A stretch of 64,000 nt of DNA from the NCBI RefSeq assembly GCF_050633145.1, contig NZ_JBOEFY010000018.1:1-64000 (forward strand), in the 5' to 3' direction. The notes under the pieces are model-generated. The model had not been told where the DNA came from. It saw only the letters and a list, made by a program, of their open reading frames with translations, and did no database searches. Origin of the DNA: Kordia sp050633145. GTDB taxonomy: Bacteria; Bacteroidota; Bacteroidia; Flavobacteriales; Flavobacteriaceae. Shown here one piece after another: positions 16,156 through 25,913 of this stretch. Made by a program: the position numbers and the translations under genes. Positions within the stretch are counted from its first letter, which is position 1; the number at the start of each line of letters is the position of its first letter.

Positions 16156-16186
16156 TAATAACTCGATCAAAAACGAACCAAAACAC

Positions 16187-17254
16187 ATGGCGGACAAAGC
16201 GCTTCTTTTTATTCCTGATATCTCCGGATTTACTGAATTTGTACAACATACGGCAATTCAGCACAGTCGTCATATCATTTCGGAACTCCTAGAATTATTG
16301 ATAGATAATAACATCACAGGTTTGCAATTGGCAGAAATAGAAGGTGATGCATTGTTTTTTTACAGAATAGGAGATGTGAATATCAATCAAATTCGTGAGC
16401 AAGTCAAAAGAATGTATGTGGCGTTTCATACCTATTTAAAGCGGTATGAATACGAAAAAATTTGTCAATGCGGAGCTTGTTCTTCTGTGTATAACCTTTC
16501 TTTGAAATTTGTTGTTCACTATGGTGATATAGAATTTATTTCTGTAAAAGACACAAACAAACCGTATGGACCTAATGTAATTAAAGTGCATCGATTGCTC
16601 AAAAACGACGTGCCAATTTCAGAATATGCTTTATTTACGCAACATGTAGATGCAGAAACGGTTCAAAATGCAGAAAATAAATTGCAAGCCAATTATGATT
16701 TTGGAGATATTAACTATGCTTACGAATCGCTCTCCGATTTTAAAAATGAACTTCCAGAAATTCCGCCAATTCCAGACAATGTACCAAAACACAATTTGTA
16801 CAGTGAAGAAGCAAGTATCAATATGCCAATTTTAGAACTCTACGAAATCATTAGCAACTTTGACTATCGTTTATTGTGGGCAAAAGGAATTGACAAAGTC
16901 GAATACGAAAAAAACAGAATCAATCGAGTAGGAGATAAACACAAATGTTTAATAGATAAAAAAGAAGTCACTCCGACAACAGTTACCAAAAAAGCTAAAA
17001 AAAATCAATTGGTATATGGAGAATCAACAACAGAAGTTCCATTCACCAAAAAATTGAATGTCTATTATGTCTTAACACCCGAAAATGATCAAAAAACACG
17101 GCTGCAAATCGAGGTATTTGTCGATTTTAAGCCTTTCGGCATCTTACTAAAACGTTTGATGAAAAAAAACTTCAAAAAAGTCGTTCCCGAAAATATAAAA
17201 GAACTTATATTGCTTGCTGATTCAGGATTTAAAACAACAATAACCGAAAAATAA
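16187..17254 (+). CDS. DUF2652 domain protein (nucleotidyl-cyclase-like fold) with SRPBCC-like C-terminus
   Basis: A 355-residue cytoplasmic protein. The N-terminal half (about 1-150) begins LLFIPDISGFTEFV and contains IEGDALFFYRIG and VVHYGDIEFISV, the features of DUF2652. This family resembles class III adenylate cyclases (FxDxxGFT and GD motifs) but lacks the full catalytic set. The C-terminal half (about 205-350; NMPILELYEIISNFDYRLLWAKGIDKVEYE) looks like a polyketide-cyclase/SRPBCC ligand-binding domain. It lies 7 nt before pgk and is probably co-transcribed. Its role is unknown; ligand or nucleotide sensing is a guess. Confidence 0.82.
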   Translation: MADKALLFIPDISGFTEFVQHTAIQHSRHIISELLELLIDNNITGLQLAEIEGDALFFYRIGDVNINQIREQVKRMYVAFHTYLKRYEYEKICQCGACSSVYNLSLKFVVHYGDIEFISVKDTNKPYGPNVIKVHRLLKNDVPISEYALFTQHVDAETVQNAENKLQANYDFGDINYAYESLSDFKNELPEIPPIPDNVPKHNLYSEEASINMPILELYEIISNFDYRLLWAKGIDKVEYEKNRINRVGDKHKCLIDKKEVTPTTVTKKAKKNQLVYGESTTEVPFTKKLNVYYVLTPENDQKTRLQIEVFVDFKPFGILLKRLMKKNFKKVVPENIKELILLADSGFKTTITEK

Positions 17255-17261
17255 AATACTT

Positions 17262-18449
17262 GTGAAAACGCTAAACGATTATAACTTTAAAGACAAAAAA
17301 GCATTAATTCGCGTTGATTTTAATGTACCACTAAACGATCAATTTGAAGTAACCGATGATTCTCGTATCAAAGCTGCAAAGCCAACGATTATCAAAATAC
17401 TAGAAGATGGCGGAAGTTGCGTACTTATGTCTCACTTAGGAAGACCAAAAGGATTTCAAGAAGAATATTCATTAAGACATATTGTAGAAACGGTTTCACA
17501 AGTCATTGGTGTACAAGTAAAATTTGCAGGAAACTGTATTGGTGAAGAAGCAAATAAAGCTGTGACCGAATTAGAAAATGGCGAAGTTTTACTATTAGAA
17601 AATTTACGTTTTCACGAAGAAGAAAAAGGAGGAGACGAAGCTTTTGCTGCACAATTAGCAAAGCACGGAGATATATATGTAAATGATGCATTTGGTACGG
17701 CACACAGAGCGCATGCATCAACAGCAGTTATTGCACAAAATTTTGAAGACAAAAAATGTTTTGGTCTCTTACTTGCAAAAGAAATAGAAAGTATTGCAAA
17801 AGTAATGGAAGTAGGCGAAAAGCCAGTAACAGCAGTTCTTGGAGGAGCAAAAGTATCTTCAAAAATTACAATCATTGACAATATTTTAGATAAAATAGAT
17901 CACTTAATTATTGGTGGTGGAATGACGTTTACGTTCATCAAAGCACAAGGCGGAAGTATTGGAGATTCATTGGTGGAAGATGATAAAATGGAATTGGCAA
18001 AAGAAATTATGAAGCAAGCAGAAGCAAAAAATGTAACCATTCATTTGCCTGTAGATTCTGTAATTGCAGATGCATTTGCCAATGATGCAACAACAAAAAT
18101 TGTAGATGTAACTCAAATTCCTGACGGTTGGATGGGATTAGATGCCGGACCTGCAACACAAGCTAAATTTGCTGCCGTTATAGCACAATCGAGAACAATT
18201 CTTTGGAATGGACCATTAGGTGTATTTGAAATGCCAAACTTTGCCAAAGGAACCATTGCTTTAGGTGATGCCATTGCAGAAGCTACCAAAAACGGAGCGT
18301 TCTCATTAGTTGGTGGAGGAGACTCTGTTGCAGCTGTAAAACAATTTGGTTTTGAACCAAAAGTAAGTTACGTAAGTACAGGTGGTGGCGCAATGTTAGA
18401 AAGCCTAGAAGGAAAAACATTGCCAGGAATCGCGGCGATATTATCGTAA
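17262..18449 (+). CDS. pgk: Phosphoglycerate kinase
   Basis: Glycolytic enzyme transferring phosphate between 1,3-bisphosphoglycerate and ADP in the cytoplasm. It has 395 residues, a normal length, and a GTG start. Visible signatures are RVDFNVPLND near the N-terminus, MSHLGRPKG (substrate-binding HxxRP region), LLENLRFHEEE, NDAFGTAHRAHAST, GGAKVSSKI, the nucleotide-binding WNGPLGVFE and GGGDSVAAV, and a C-terminal STGGGAMLE. It follows the DUF2652 gene by 7 nt and is followed by a strong terminator. Confidence 0.98.
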   Translation: MKTLNDYNFKDKKALIRVDFNVPLNDQFEVTDDSRIKAAKPTIIKILEDGGSCVLMSHLGRPKGFQEEYSLRHIVETVSQVIGVQVKFAGNCIGEEANKAVTELENGEVLLLENLRFHEEEKGGDEAFAAQLAKHGDIYVNDAFGTAHRAHASTAVIAQNFEDKKCFGLLLAKEIESIAKVMEVGEKPVTAVLGGAKVSSKITIIDNILDKIDHLIIGGGMTFTFIKAQGGSIGDSLVEDDKMELAKEIMKQAEAKNVTIHLPVDSVIADAFANDATTKIVDVTQIPDGWMGLDAGPATQAKFAAVIAQSRTILWNGPLGVFEMPNFAKGTIALGDAIAEATKNGAFSLVGGGDSVAAVKQFGFEPKVSYVSTGGGAMLESLEGKTLPGIAAILS

Positions 18450-18474
18450 AAAACAACATAAAATAACACATATC

Positions 18475-18507
18475 AAAAAGTCTAATTCCTGTAGTTAGAC
18501 TTTTTTT
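18475..18507 (+). terminator. Rho-independent terminator after pgk
   Basis: A perfect 11-bp stem AAAAAGTCTAA/TTAGACTTTTT with a 9-nt loop runs into a T-run. It starts 25 nt after the pgk stop. Confidence 0.9.
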
Positions 18508-18582
18508 AGTATCTGGGAATTTCAAAATCTGAATAAAAAACACGAATTTAGCAGCAATCACGTTTTTTAAAATACGAATAAC

Positions 18583-18670
18583 GTCAGTTCGAGTGATTTT
18601 TTATCAAATCAACATGGTTGAAACTGATAAAAAATTGCACTTCGATAAACTCAGCAGAGCTATCGAGAAC
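18583..18670. repeat. REP-like palindromic intergenic element
   Basis: A compact inverted-repeat element: GTTCGAGTGATTTTTTATCA is mirrored by TGATAAAAAATTGCACTTCGATA with CAAC/GTTG at the tip. It is followed by a further mirror CTTCGATA / TATCGAGA. Elements of the type gttcgagtg...atcgagaac are common between genes in flavobacterial genomes. It is non-coding; only this copy is recognisable here. Confidence 0.55.
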
Positions 18671-18714
18671 AGCTTAGAAAACTGTTATCTAACAATAAAA
18701 ACAACCTACTATAA

Positions 18715-20358
18715 ATGAAATATCTCTTTAGCATATTATTTTTTTTAATGGCTTTTGTGGGAACTGCCCAAGAAGATGAAAAAAAGCCAGCAAAAGAAAA
18801 ACCTACTTTCAAAATAATAAAAGACACAATCATTCTTGATGGAAAAAAAACCATCATGACTGATACAATTTATCTAGATACCAAAAACGAAATCAAACGT
18901 TCTTTAGATGAGGTACTTCCGCAATTAGATAGTACTAAAACTGCTATTGATGGCAATAAACCATTAAATAAAGTAAATGAAAGCTATGAGTTGCTAGATA
19001 ACAAAATGGCGGCTAAAATAGACAGTTTATGGCTTCGCGAACTTGGTGGCGAAGAATTGTTTGATACCATTCACAAAGAAATTTCGGAACTAAAATACGA
19101 GCCTGTTGTTTTTCAAGACTTACCAACCGATACGTTAAAAGCGCGTTTGGAACGATTGAACGCAAAAACACCGTTTAACATTGAGTACAATCCATCACTA
19201 GAAAGTGTCATTAGAAGATTCTTAAAAAGACACAAAAAATCGATGGAACGATTGATGAAAACTAGTCAATACTACTTTCCAATGTTTGAACAAGAATTGG
19301 ACAATTACAACATTCCATTAGAGGTAAAATACTTGGCCATAGTAGAATCTGCCTTAAATCCAAGAGCACGCTCACGAGTTGGCGCAACCGGATTATGGCA
19401 ATTTATGTATCAAACAGGAAAACAATACGATTTAAATGTAAGTTCGTATGTAGATGAACGCAGTGATCCTGAAAAATCAACCAAAGCAGCCTGTCAATAC
19501 TTAGCAAGCTTATACAAAATATTTGGCGATTGGGATTTAGCCTTAGCCGCTTACAATTCAGGTCCTGGAAACGTTTCCAAAGCCATTAGACGTTCTGGTG
19601 GATATGAAAACTACTGGAACATTCGTAAAAACCTACCTCGCGAAACTGCTGGATACTTGCCAGCATTCTTAGCAACCATGTACATTTTTGAATATGCAGA
19701 CGAACACGGTTTTCAAGTCGAAAAAATAGAAGTACCTCACTTTGCAACCGACACCATTCGCGTAAAGCAACTATTAACCTTCGATCAAATTTCGGAAGTA
19801 TTAAACGTAAAAGTAGAAGACTTACAATTTTTCAATCCATCATACAAATTAGATATCATTCCACACATAAAAGGAAGAAACTATACATTGCGATTGCCTG
19901 TAAAAGAAGTTGGGAAGTTTGTAAACAATGAAGAAGCCATTTATGCCTTAGCAAAAGAAGAATTGGCAAAGCGAGAAAAGCCATTGCCACAACTTTTTGA
20001 AATGGACAAACGGACACGTTACCGCGTTCGACAAGGCGACTATCTAGGGAAAATAGCAAGAAGATTTGGAGTGCGTGTAAGCGACTTAAAAAGATGGAAT
20101 GGACTTCGATCTAACCGATTGCGGATTGGACAACGTTTAACAGTATATCCAAAAAAACCTGGTTTTGCTACTAAAAAATCATCCAAAAAGAAAAAAAATA
20201 AAGGAAATGCAAAAACCTACACTGTCAAGTCTGGCGACTCTTTGTGGAGCATTGCTCAAAAATTTCCTGGAGTTTCTGTAAAGAATATTAAAAAATGGAA
20301 CGATATTAGTGGGAATAAACTAAAACCTGGAATGACTTTACAGGTTTCAAAAAAATAA
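18715..20358 (+). CDS. Membrane-bound lytic murein transglycosylase D-like protein with LysM domains
   Basis: A 547-residue periplasmic cell-wall enzyme with signal peptide (MKYLFSILFFLMAFVGTAQ). The SLT lysozyme-like domain spans about residues 185-305. The catalytic glutamate is E211 (AIVESALNP), followed by GATGLWQFM and AAYNSGPGNV. A degenerate LysM-like stretch lies at about 345-395, and two clear LysM domains at about 433-483 (YRVRQGDYLGKIARRFGV) and 499-546 (YTVKSGDSLWSIAQKF) bind peptidoglycan glycan. It cleaves the MurNAc-GlcNAc linkage to give 1,6-anhydro ends. It is followed after 25 nt by a DUF4837 lipoprotein and probably forms an operon with it. Confidence 0.92.
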   Translation: MKYLFSILFFLMAFVGTAQEDEKKPAKEKPTFKIIKDTIILDGKKTIMTDTIYLDTKNEIKRSLDEVLPQLDSTKTAIDGNKPLNKVNESYELLDNKMAAKIDSLWLRELGGEELFDTIHKEISELKYEPVVFQDLPTDTLKARLERLNAKTPFNIEYNPSLESVIRRFLKRHKKSMERLMKTSQYYFPMFEQELDNYNIPLEVKYLAIVESALNPRARSRVGATGLWQFMYQTGKQYDLNVSSYVDERSDPEKSTKAACQYLASLYKIFGDWDLALAAYNSGPGNVSKAIRRSGGYENYWNIRKNLPRETAGYLPAFLATMYIFEYADEHGFQVEKIEVPHFATDTIRVKQLLTFDQISEVLNVKVEDLQFFNPSYKLDIIPHIKGRNYTLRLPVKEVGKFVNNEEAIYALAKEELAKREKPLPQLFEMDKRTRYRVRQGDYLGKIARRFGVRVSDLKRWNGLRSNRLRIGQRLTVYPKKPGFATKKSSKKKKNKGNAKTYTVKSGDSLWSIAQKFPGVSVKNIKKWNDISGNKLKPGMTLQVSKK

Positions 20359-20383
20359 ATAACAATCATAAAACCGATTACAC

Positions 20384-21370
20384 GTGAAAAAACTATATGT
20401 ATTTTTATTCGCTTTAGCAGTATTCTCTGCATGCGAAGACCCAAAAGATAAAGATGTGGCAGCGCAATATTTGCCAGTATCTTCTGGAACAGTGAACATG
20501 ATAGCGGTTGTGATGGAAAGCGACCAATGGAAAGGAACAGTAGGTGACAGCATTCGAAGTATTTATGGAATACCAACAGATGGTTTACCAATGGACGAAC
20601 CTATTTTTTCATTAAAACATGTAAATCCTGTGGTGTTTAAAGGAGCAGTTACCAAATACAGAAGTGTTTTAGTGGTAAAAACGTCTGAGAAAAAGAAATA
20701 TAAAGTACGTGAAAACATATACGCAAAGCCTCAAAAAATAGTCTATGTTTCCGGAACTGAAGATGAAATTGTACAACAGCTAAGAAAAAATGCTGAAACC
20801 TCTATTAAAACGTTCAAAAAAAACGAACTCATTTCTAAGCAACAGTTTATCCGAGGTTCAATGAATCAAGATAAAGCGTTGCAAGAAGTATTCGGAATTA
20901 CGCTCAATATTCCTTCTGTATACGAAATGGTAAAAAAGGAGGACAATTTTGTTTGGTTTGAACGAAAAGTGAAAACAGGAACCATGAATGTCATCGCATA
21001 TACATTGCCATTAGGAGCCATTCCAAAAGACGATACAACAATTGACGCCATTATTAAAATGCGTGATTCTATCGGAGAAGCCTATGTGCCAGGAAAAGAT
21101 CCTGAAACGATGTACATGATTACAGAAAAAGCATATTCGCCATTCTTATTTAATGCTACTATTGATGGCAAGCCTGCGTTTGAAACTAAAGGAATGTGGG
21201 AAGTACATAACTTTCAAATGGCAGGTCCATTTATCAACTATGTTGTGGAAGACAAAGCACACAATCGTTTAGTCGTTATAGAAGGATTTACGTTTGCGCC
21301 ATCAGAAAACAAAAGAGATTATATGTTTGAAATTGAAGCGATCTTAAAATCTTTGAAAATCGAAAAATAA
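20384..21370 (+). CDS. DUF4837-family lipoprotein
   Basis: A 328-residue protein with GTG start and lipoprotein signal (MKKLYVFLFALAVFSAC, then EDPKDKD). The body matches DUF4837 as found downstream of MltD-like genes in Flavobacteriia: LPVSSGTVNMIAVVMESDQWKG near the N-terminus, then YGIPTDGLPMDEPIFSL and GMWEVHNFQMAGPFINYV. It is a probable periplasmic or outer-membrane lipoprotein acting with the transglycosylase upstream, judged from conserved pairing. The biochemical role is unknown. Confidence 0.87.
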   Translation: MKKLYVFLFALAVFSACEDPKDKDVAAQYLPVSSGTVNMIAVVMESDQWKGTVGDSIRSIYGIPTDGLPMDEPIFSLKHVNPVVFKGAVTKYRSVLVVKTSEKKKYKVRENIYAKPQKIVYVSGTEDEIVQQLRKNAETSIKTFKKNELISKQQFIRGSMNQDKALQEVFGITLNIPSVYEMVKKEDNFVWFERKVKTGTMNVIAYTLPLGAIPKDDTTIDAIIKMRDSIGEAYVPGKDPETMYMITEKAYSPFLFNATIDGKPAFETKGMWEVHNFQMAGPFINYVVEDKAHNRLVVIEGFTFAPSENKRDYMFEIEAILKSLKIEK

Positions 21371-21394
21371 GATTTACTAGTATATAAAATACAG

Positions 21395-21429
21395 AAAGCA
21401 TCTAAGTACTAAACTTAGGTGCTTTTTTT
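21395..21429 (+). terminator. Rho-independent terminator after DUF4837 gene
   Basis: A 13-bp stem (21395-21407 with 21413-21425, one G-T wobble) with a 5-nt loop is followed by a seven-T run. It begins 24 nt after the stop codon. Confidence 0.88.
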
Positions 21430-21485
21430 ATGTGTTTTTTTCGCTTTCGCTGGAAGAAACTTTGAGATAGTTGGAGCTGAAACTT

Positions 21486-21571
21486 AATTCTATTTGTCAA
21501 TTTAAAAAAGAAGCTTCATACAAAATTTTGCTTATCAAAATACCAAAAGCGATAGCAATCCAAGAGCAAAG
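21486..21571. repeat. Dispersed non-coding repeat, copy A
   Basis: It starts AATTCTATTTG and continues through CTTATCAAAATACCAAAAGCG to CCAAGAGCAAAG. It aligns with 25931-26033, with roughly eight differences over the first 65 bases, but lacks about 17 nt near the end. The two copies bracket the large secreted-protein gene in direct orientation. Confidence 0.65.
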
Positions 21572-21942
21572 TTTCTAAAGTCGAACTTTTTGATTGAAGT
21601 TTTAAAAGCTATTAATGTGTTTGTTAAAGAACACACTTCATTCAAAAGCTATAAATTATTATAGCGTTATTAATAATACGTATAACCCCTAAAGAAGCTA
21701 CTAAATATTGAATAAAAAGCAGGATAAAACCTTCAAGAACAAATGTCAATACTAAGTTAGTAGTGTAATTTCTGCCTTTTGGGTTTTAGTACTGATTAAA
21801 TAATAACTATTTGAAATATAAGTAATTAAATTTCCCTTTCTAAGATTTAAAAGTTGTTTCTTGTGTTACTATCAATTTGTATGATATATAGATCTTGTGT
21901 AATAGGTATAGTAAACCAAACCCATAATAACCATCCAAAATT

Positions 21943-24900
21943 ATGCTTCCAAAGCCAACCCTATTTTTTATTCTTTTTTTATTCTTAAGTTCAATAACAA
22001 TACAAGCTCAATGTATTATAGACCAAACAGTAATAGCAAGTCCAACTACTGATGCTTGTAGTGCAGATGTTGTAGTGTCTTTAGGTTCTTCTCAAACTGG
22101 AGTTAACTATTTTTTACGTGATGATGCAGATAATTCTAGTATTGAAGGTCCTATAGTTGGTACAGGAAATCAAATAAATTTTACTTCTGAAACCATAACT
22201 GCAGATAAAACCTATAATGTATATGCTACAAAAACTTCTGGCGCATTAGATTTTAACGGTACAACTGCGTATATAAATTGTGGTGCAAATGTTTCTTTAG
22301 AAGTATCGGGAGCATTAACCATGCAAGCTTGGATATACCCTACAGCTTTTAAAGCTTATGATATTATTATTAATAAAGAAGGAGAATACGAAATGGGTTT
22401 ACGAAATGGTGAACTTGCTATTGCAATAGATAATACTTCTCCAAATTGGAACTGGATAGATTCAGGTGCTACTGTGCCTTTAAACGAATGGACTCATGTT
22501 GCAGCAACCTACGATAATGCTACAAGTTTAATTATTCTCTATATAAATGGAGTTGCAGTGTTTAGTACAGCAGGAACCGGATTGATAACTGATGCACTAG
22601 CATCTCAAAATGAATTGTGGATTGGTGATCGATCTGGAGCAGGAAGCTCAAATTTCACGGGAAAAATAGATGAAGTAAGTGTTTGGAATACTGCACAAAC
22701 GGGTATTGAAATACTAAACCAAATGAACAGTTGTTTTTTAACAGGATCCGAAACAGGGTTGATTGCAGCTTATGGGTTTGAAGAAGGAACAGGAAGTATT
22801 GTTACTGACCTATCTCCAAACGGAAACAACGGAACCTTAATCAATACCAGTTGGACAACTTATGAAACTTCAGAAGTAATGACCAATACACCTACAGTAA
22901 CCATTACTAACGATACTGAAAACCCCACAATTACGTGTCCTTCAGATATTGTAGTCGCAACTAGCACAATCATAAATCCAACAAGTATAGTCTCTACATT
23001 TTCAGTTCCACCAGCACCTGGTCAAACTGGAGGTGGAATAGATGAAGCTCTTGTTAATATGATAAACGGATCTGGATTATCGTCTTTCCCATCACTAACA
23101 GCCACTCACCAAAGCGGTAGTAGTTCTAGTAGAACATGGACTGGATCTGGTACTTCTGGAGTACTTACATTTAATCTTGGTGGGTTACAACCTGTAAACT
23201 CTTTGTCTTTTTGGAATATTAGCGGTAGTTCTAGTACGCTAGGAGTAAATCAAGTTGAAATATTAGCTTCTACAGATGGGGTTAACTTTGCACTTATTCC
23301 AGATACGCCTACTAATTTTGCAGAAGCATCTACAATATTAACACCTCAAATTTTCAACTTCCCAACTACAAATGCTACTCATATTAAATTCAATATCATA
23401 AGTAATCATGGTTATACAGGTAGTGGTGGTCCAGGTAGTGGACCTGCTGTTGGAATAGCTGAAGTCGCTTTTGGATTTCAAGAAACTCTTTGTAGTACTA
23501 ACAACGTAAATTTAGGCACACCTGTTACATCAGATGATTGCGGAGTAGCATCTGTAACCAATAATGCGCCAACTGTATTTCCTGTAGGTGACACTACAGT
23601 TATTTGGACCGTTACAGACACTGTTGGTAATACTGCTACATGCTCTCAATTAGTCACTGTAAACGATACAGTAAACCCAACGATTACGTGTCCTTTAGAT
23701 ATTGTAACAGCCTGTAGCCCTAGCGATTTGGGTACACCAGTTACATCCGACAATTGCGGAATAGCGTCGATAACCAATGATGCACCAGCTACATTTCCAG
23801 TAGGAGATACTACAGTTACTTGGACAGTTACAGACAATGCTGGTAATACAGCTATGTGTTCGCAATTAGTTACAATAAATATTGATACTGAAAACCCTAC
23901 GATTACGTGTCCTTCTGATATTGTAACAACAACATTAAATACCACAATCATAAACCCGATAAGTGCAGCAACTACATTTACAACTTTTCAAGGTCCTAAT
24001 GGTGAACCTATTAGCGAACAAATTCTTAATATGATAAATGGCTCTGGGTTATCATCTTTTCCTTCACTAACAGCTGGTCATCAAATTCTAGACGGACCTG
24101 AAGGTTCTAGTATTTGGGCAGGCCAAGGTACTTCTGGAGAAATTACATTTAATCTTGGCGGGTTACAATCTGTAAACTCTTTATCTTTTTGGAATTATGG
24201 AGGAGCCACAGGAGGTGCTAATGGCGCAGGTGTAAATGGAGTTGAAATATTAGCCTCTACAGATGGAATTAACTTTACACTTATTCCAGATACACCGACT
24301 AATTTTAGTCAAGTAACAACAACTTTTACTCCTGAAATATTTAACTTCCCTACCATAAGTGCTACTCATATTAAATTTAATGTTTTAAGCAACCATAGTA
24401 CTTTAAGTTTTGTAGCAATAGGTGAAGTGGCTTTTGGTTTTTCTGAAATACTTTGCACTGCTAACAATACGGATTTAGGCACACCAGTTACATCAGACAA
24501 TTGCGGAATAGCATCGGTTACAAATGATGCACCTGCTATACTTCCTATAGGAGATACTACAGTTATCTGGACTGTTACAGATAATGCTGGTAATACAGCT
24601 ATGTGCTCTCAGTTAGTCACAGTAACTGCACCAGAAATAAATGTATTGGGTAATGCTGTTACTATTACAAATGGAGACATTATACCAGATGCAGCAGATG
24701 ATACAGCATATGGAGATGTTTATATTGGTGATTATTTGGAACGCACATTTACTATAGAAAATACAGGAGATGAAGATTTAATCTTATCTGGCACACCATT
24801 GATATCTATTTCAGGCAGCACCGATTTTACAGTAACTGCAGCTCCTGTTTCTCCTGTAACTTTAGGAGGAGGAACAACAACATTTACTGTTCGTTATACG

Positions 24901-25800
24901 CCAAGCGCTGTTGTTACAAATGATACTGCTACTATAAGTATAACAAGTAATGATTGTGACGAAGCAATTTATGATTTTACAGTACAAGGTACTGCTATTG
25001 AACCTATTATTCTTAATGCTAAAGTATATCTACAAGGCACTTTTATGAATCCAGATGTAGATGATACTAGTTTAATGCGCGATGACTTAAGAGATGCTAA
25101 TTATATCCCTACAACTTCACCTTATGCAGATGGGTTAATTTGTAACGCAACCGTTTTTAATACAGGAGGAACTGATGGAACTGGACCAATAAGTGACGAT
25201 ATTGTTGATTGGGTTTGGGTAGAATTAAGAGATGCTACAGATAATACTGTAATTACAGAAGCAAAATCGGCGTTATTACAGCGCGATGGAAATATCGTAG
25301 CTGTTGATGGTGTATCAGATGTACCTTTCTCACAACCTAACAATAATTTTTATGTCGTTGTAAAACATCGGAATCATTTAGGGATTATGAGTGCCAATAC
25401 AATAGCATTATCAAAGACACCAATAAGTGTTGATTTTACAAATAGTACCACTCCAATTACTTTTGGTACAAATGCGCAAGCAACTATAATTGGTTCTCCA
25501 AATATAGTAGCACTTTGGGCTGGTAATGTAAATAACGATCAATTGGTGCAATATTCAGGAACGAGTCCTGATACACCAAGTATCTTATCGAGTGTATTAA
25601 ATGATTCAGGAAACTTTCTAAATTTTCCGACCTATCAGGTTTTAGGATATAATATGAATGATATTGACATGAATGGAAGTTCTCAATATAGCGGAATAGA
25701 ACCAGACACTCCATATATATTGCAAAACGTGCTGGCTCATCCAGGAAATTCTTTGAATTTCAGTACACATCCAATACAAGAACAATTACCCGAAAACTAA
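21943..25800 (+). CDS. Large secreted LamG/HYR multidomain protein
   Basis: A 1285-residue extracellular protein with signal peptide (LFFILFLFLSSITIQAQC). A LamG/concanavalin-like domain is at about 102-264 (LDFNGTTAYINCG, WTHVAATYD, GKIDEVSVWN). Three HYR repeats follow from about 325 to 896 (ITCPSDIV ... LGTPVTSDNCG ... VIWTVTDNAGNTAMCSQLVTV). In the first and third HYR, a discoidin/F5-8C-like module of about 170 residues (NLGGLQSVNSLSFWN, VEILASTDGINF, ATHIKFNVLSNH) is inserted between the ITCPSDIV strand and the next cysteine; the second HYR is uninterrupted. A choice-of-anchor-D/Ig-like domain spans about 897-1019. The C-terminal 265 residues (VWVELRDATDNTVI..., VVVKHRNHLGIMSANT) match a module common in Bacteroidota surface proteins. 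No typical T9SS C-terminal domain is seen. It is probably an adhesin or carbohydrate-binding surface protein. Confidence 0.87.
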   Translation: MLPKPTLFFILFLFLSSITIQAQCIIDQTVIASPTTDACSADVVVSLGSSQTGVNYFLRDDADNSSIEGPIVGTGNQINFTSETITADKTYNVYATKTSGALDFNGTTAYINCGANVSLEVSGALTMQAWIYPTAFKAYDIIINKEGEYEMGLRNGELAIAIDNTSPNWNWIDSGATVPLNEWTHVAATYDNATSLIILYINGVAVFSTAGTGLITDALASQNELWIGDRSGAGSSNFTGKIDEVSVWNTAQTGIEILNQMNSCFLTGSETGLIAAYGFEEGTGSIVTDLSPNGNNGTLINTSWTTYETSEVMTNTPTVTITNDTENPTITCPSDIVVATSTIINPTSIVSTFSVPPAPGQTGGGIDEALVNMINGSGLSSFPSLTATHQSGSSSSRTWTGSGTSGVLTFNLGGLQPVNSLSFWNISGSSSTLGVNQVEILASTDGVNFALIPDTPTNFAEASTILTPQIFNFPTTNATHIKFNIISNHGYTGSGGPGSGPAVGIAEVAFGFQETLCSTNNVNLGTPVTSDDCGVASVTNNAPTVFPVGDTTVIWTVTDTVGNTATCSQLVTVNDTVNPTITCPLDIVTACSPSDLGTPVTSDNCGIASITNDAPATFPVGDTTVTWTVTDNAGNTAMCSQLVTINIDTENPTITCPSDIVTTTLNTTIINPISAATTFTTFQGPNGEPISEQILNMINGSGLSSFPSLTAGHQILDGPEGSSIWAGQGTSGEITFNLGGLQSVNSLSFWNYGGATGGANGAGVNGVEILASTDGINFTLIPDTPTNFSQVTTTFTPEIFNFPTISATHIKFNVLSNHSTLSFVAIGEVAFGFSEILCTANNTDLGTPVTSDNCGIASVTNDAPAILPIGDTTVIWTVTDNAGNTAMCSQLVTVTAPEINVLGNAVTITNGDIIPDAADDTAYGDVYIGDYLERTFTIENTGDEDLILSGTPLISISGSTDFTVTAAPVSPVTLGGGTTTFTVRYTPSAVVTNDTATISITSNDCDEAIYDFTVQGTAIEPIILNAKVYLQGTFMNPDVDDTSLMRDDLRDANYIPTTSPYADGLICNATVFNTGGTDGTGPISDDIVDWVWVELRDATDNTVITEAKSALLQRDGNIVAVDGVSDVPFSQPNNNFYVVVKHRNHLGIMSANTIALSKTPISVDFTNSTTPITFGTNAQATIIGSPNIVALWAGNVNNDQLVQYSGTSPDTPSILSSVLNDSGNFLNFPTYQVLGYNMNDIDMNGSSQYSGIEPDTPYILQNVLAHPGNSLNFSTHPIQEQLPEN

Positions 25801-25860
25801 AATAAAACTAGTGCGTGAAAACTGCTATTGAATTTATATTTGATCTTTTCTAAACAAAAA

Positions 25861-25896
25861 AAGTCCCAACAGCAATGTTGGGATTTGTTGTTTTTA
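25861..25896 (+). terminator. Rho-independent terminator after the HYR/LamG gene
   Basis: An 11-bp stem (25861-25871 with 25876-25886) with a GCAA tetraloop is followed by a T-rich tail. It lies about 60 nt after the stop codon. Confidence 0.85.
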
Positions 25897-25913
25897 GAAG
25901 AAATTTCTTTAGT

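Larger units (their letters stand above)
21371..21942. other. Long intergenic region upstream of the HYR/LamG protein
   Basis: It contains the terminator, one copy of a dispersed repeat (21486-21571) and AT-rich sequence. No gene is visible. A promoter for the large secreted protein must lie here but I cannot fix it. Confidence 0.6.

Noticed and set aside
21943..25800. A T9SS sorting domain on the large HYR/LamG protein
   Set aside because: The C-terminus lacks the YPNP...G.Y.v.....g....k pattern seen in the protein at 49138.
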